A stretch of 5,579 bases of DNA from Candidatus Woesearchaeota archaeon (GTDB lineage Archaea; Nanobdellota; Nanobdellia; Woesearchaeales; GW2011-AR15): contig JAFGSP010000101.1 of the NCBI GenBank assembly GCA_016934775.1, forward strand, positions 1-5,579. Direction: 5' to 3'. Below, piece after piece: positions 4,435 through 5,579 of this stretch; position 1 is the stretch's first letter, and each line of letters begins with the position of its first letter. Both the position numbers and the translations under genes were made by a program. The notes beneath the pieces are model-generated. The model had not been told where the DNA came from. It saw nothing but the letters and a program-made list of their open reading frames with translations, and ran no database searches.

Positions 4435-5138
4435 TACAACTAGTTTATACTAATTTGTTCAAGTCATATAATTTTCAAAACTGGTGGCCTGTTACCCCAA
4501 TTGGAAAGCTTGAGCCTGAATACACAGGCGGCCCTAAGGACAGGAAGCAGCAGCTTGAAGTGATATTCGGAGCCATATTGACCCAGAATACACAATGGAA
4601 ACCAAATGTAGAGAGGGCGATAATCGAGCTTAATAAGAAAAACCTGATTGACATTGACCGCATATTAAAAGTCAAGCATGAGGAGCTTGCCCAGCTGATA
4701 AAATCATCCGGTTATTTCAACCAGAAAGCAAAGAAGCTGAAGAATATCGCTGTTTTTCTCAAAGAAACCCCGATTGAAAAGCTTGAGCAATCAGAACCAG
4801 CTGAATTAAGAAACAAATTATTAGCTGTGAACGGCATAGGCCCTGAGACAGCAGACTCAATCATATTGTATGCATTCAGCAAGCCGATATTTGTCATAGA
4901 CGCATACACAAAAAGGATATTCTCTAGGCTTGGATTGTGCAGTAAAGAAATTTCGTATGATGAGCTGCAGATTATGTTTCATGATAACCTGGAAAAAGAT
5001 GCCAGGTTGTTTAATGAATACCACGCGCTGATAGTGGAGCATGCTAAAAGGTATTGCAGGAAGAAGCCTGTGTGTGGAAAGTGTGTAATCAGATCAGAAT
5101 GTAAGTATAAAAACAGAACAGAGGATAAGATTATCTAG
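4431..5138 (+). CDS. Endonuclease III/MagIII-like HhH-GPD DNA glycosylase with Fe-S cluster, 235 aa
   Basis: This is a base-excision repair enzyme of the HhH-GPD superfamily. Helix motif GAILTQNTQWKPNVERAI (47-64) is the family's first conserved block. The helix-hairpin-helix AVNGIGPETADSI (132-144) binds DNA, followed by FVIDAYTKRIFSRLG (154-168) with the catalytic Asp157. A C-terminal cluster loop has Cys209-x5-Cys215-x2-Cys218-x5-Cys224, one residue shorter in the first gap than endonuclease III. The position of endonuclease III's catalytic Lys (GVGxKTA) is Glu139 here. This suggests a monofunctional glycosylase, closest to the MagIII-like (3-methyladenine) group, whose typical GIGPETADSI signature it has. 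The ATG at 4431 gives a normal N-terminus (YTNLFKSYNFQNWWPV); a GTG at 4398 would add odd residues. Substrate is inferred from family resemblance. Confidence 0.88.
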   Translation: MIQLVYTNLFKSYNFQNWWPVTPIGKLEPEYTGGPKDRKQQLEVIFGAILTQNTQWKPNVERAIIELNKKNLIDIDRILKVKHEELAQLIKSSGYFNQKAKKLKNIAVFLKETPIEKLEQSEPAELRNKLLAVNGIGPETADSIILYAFSKPIFVIDAYTKRIFSRLGLCSKEISYDELQIMFHDNLEKDARLFNEYHALIVEHAKRYCRKKPVCGKCVIRSECKYKNRTEDKII

Positions 5139-5544
5139 ATTTTTTGACAGGATTCTTCAATTTCACAGCCGGAATAAGCTCTCCGCCAAAAGGGTTTCCT
5201 TTTAATATTGCTTTTTCAAAAGAACCAGGGCTTTTGAATCTCTTAACCCTATATCGTGTTTCAGCAGTATATCTCTGCGCATCATTCCTAAATTTTTCAA
5301 TTAAATAGAAACCATCATAGTCTGCAAGAAGATTGTCTACAGACCCATCTGCAGCTAAGTCTAATCCTTGTGCAATGGTCAATTTCCCTTTATGCTCAGG
5401 ACCCCTATTAAAACTATCCATAAGATCATCTAGGCTACCATAGCTACTAACAGAATATTCAGTAACAGGACATTGGTATCTAACACTGTCTGTCCATTTT
5501 TCAATAAGGTAATAGGTTTGAGTTGTGTTCATGTTCTTCTTCAT
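5131..5544 (-). CDS. Orphan protein of two tandem diverged ~50-residue domains, 137 aa
   Basis: I do not recognise the family, but the protein is internally duplicated. Copy one spans about residues 11-63 and copy two about 79-129. Both begin (Y/F)YLIEK(W/F), then have RY and Y-x-V (Y30-S-V and Y98-R-V). They end in a Gly-rich turn and GKLTIAQGLDL or GELIPAVKL. Each copy looks like two or three beta strands and one helix. A linker of about 15 residues (64-78, AADGSVDNLLADYDG) joins them. There is no signal peptide, membrane segment or metal motif; one cysteine (Cys25). The tail is basic (NPVKKSR). The start at 5544 matches a TATA box about 24.5 nt upstream; a second Met lies four residues in. 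The last 8 bases overlap the convergent glycosylase gene. A role as a binding or dimer-like adaptor is only a guess. Confidence 0.78.
   Translation of the reverse strand: MKKNMNTTQTYYLIEKWTDSVRYQCPVTEYSVSSYGSLDDLMDSFNRGPEHKGKLTIAQGLDLAADGSVDNLLADYDGFYLIEKFRNDAQRYTAETRYRVKRFKSPGSFEKAILKGNPFGGELIPAVKLKNPVKKSR
5140..5145 (+). terminator. T6 tract after the glycosylase gene
   Basis: Six consecutive T residues begin two bases after the glycosylase TAG, a good archaeal T-tract termination signal. The tract lies inside the 3' end of the opposing gene, where it encodes part of its Lys-Lys tail. Confidence 0.5.
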
Positions 5545-5564
5545 AAGTTGAAAAGAGTAACTAG

Positions 5565-5572
5565 TATATAAA
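5565..5572 (-). promoter_or_regulatory. TATA box for the duplicated-domain gene
   Basis: Read on the minus strand this is TTTATATA (preceded by A), centred about 24.5 nt before the ATG at 5544. The transcript would start at or very near the first Met codon, which favours 5544 over the Met codon 12 bases downstream. Confidence 0.65.
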
Positions 5573-5579
5573 TTTATCG

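Noticed and set aside
4145..5042. Open frames of 61-66 codons within the orphan and glycosylase genes (4145-4330 plus; 4475-4675, 4712-4909 and 4857-5042 minus)
   Set aside because: All are shadows of the two well-supported plus-strand genes, with no promoter and no recognisable protein features.

Overview
The window reads as a stretch of an archaeal chromosome, most likely from a small-genome, DPANN-like lineage, although the sequence alone does not fix the phylum. The domain assignment rests on three things seen here. A complete ribosomal protein S8e gene is present, a family found in archaea and eukaryotes. Seven genes have an AT-rich TATA box (typically TTTATATA) whose centre lies about 25-28 nt upstream of the start codon, which means essentially leaderless transcription. 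Genes are compact, with short, overlapping or touching ends.

Layout, left to right. The first 53 bases may be the tail of a truncated upstream gene. A 46-residue zinc-ribbon protein (168-308) follows. Next come two tiny membrane proteins one base apart (350-595 and 597-722), probably one transcript. A divergent calcineurin-like metallophosphoesterase lies on the minus strand (738-1871). It shares an 87-base promoter region with a plus-strand DedA/VTT-type membrane protein (1959-2558). Between the DedA gene and the S8e gene is an intricate palindromic element (2569-2703): a 10-bp closing stem around three hairpins. After S8e (2752-3132) come two unrecognised soluble proteins (3175-3516 and 3562-4434). 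The second carries four cysteines in two pairs and overlaps by ATGA the start of an endonuclease III/MagIII-like DNA glycosylase (4431-5138). The glycosylase converges with, and overlaps by 8 bases, a minus-strand gene (5131-5544) encoding two diverged copies of a roughly 50-residue domain.

Functionally this is a mixed housekeeping/orphan region: ribosome assembly (S8e), base-excision repair (the glycosylase, possibly linked to its unknown four-cysteine neighbour), membrane lipid or ion homeostasis (DedA type), and several lineage-specific small proteins. Most genes appear to have their own promoter rather than sharing long operons.

The best candidate for something undescribed is the cloverleaf-like palindromic element at 2569-2703. 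Its two halves have the same order of modules but different side hairpins, and its main stems are purely Watson-Crick. It could be a miniature mobile element, a folded-DNA recombination or regulatory site, or a structured RNA/terminator; the sequence alone does not decide. Second-tier items are the four-cysteine protein coupled to the glycosylase, the tandem-duplicated orphan domain, and the phosphoesterase lacking canonical metal-binding motifs.
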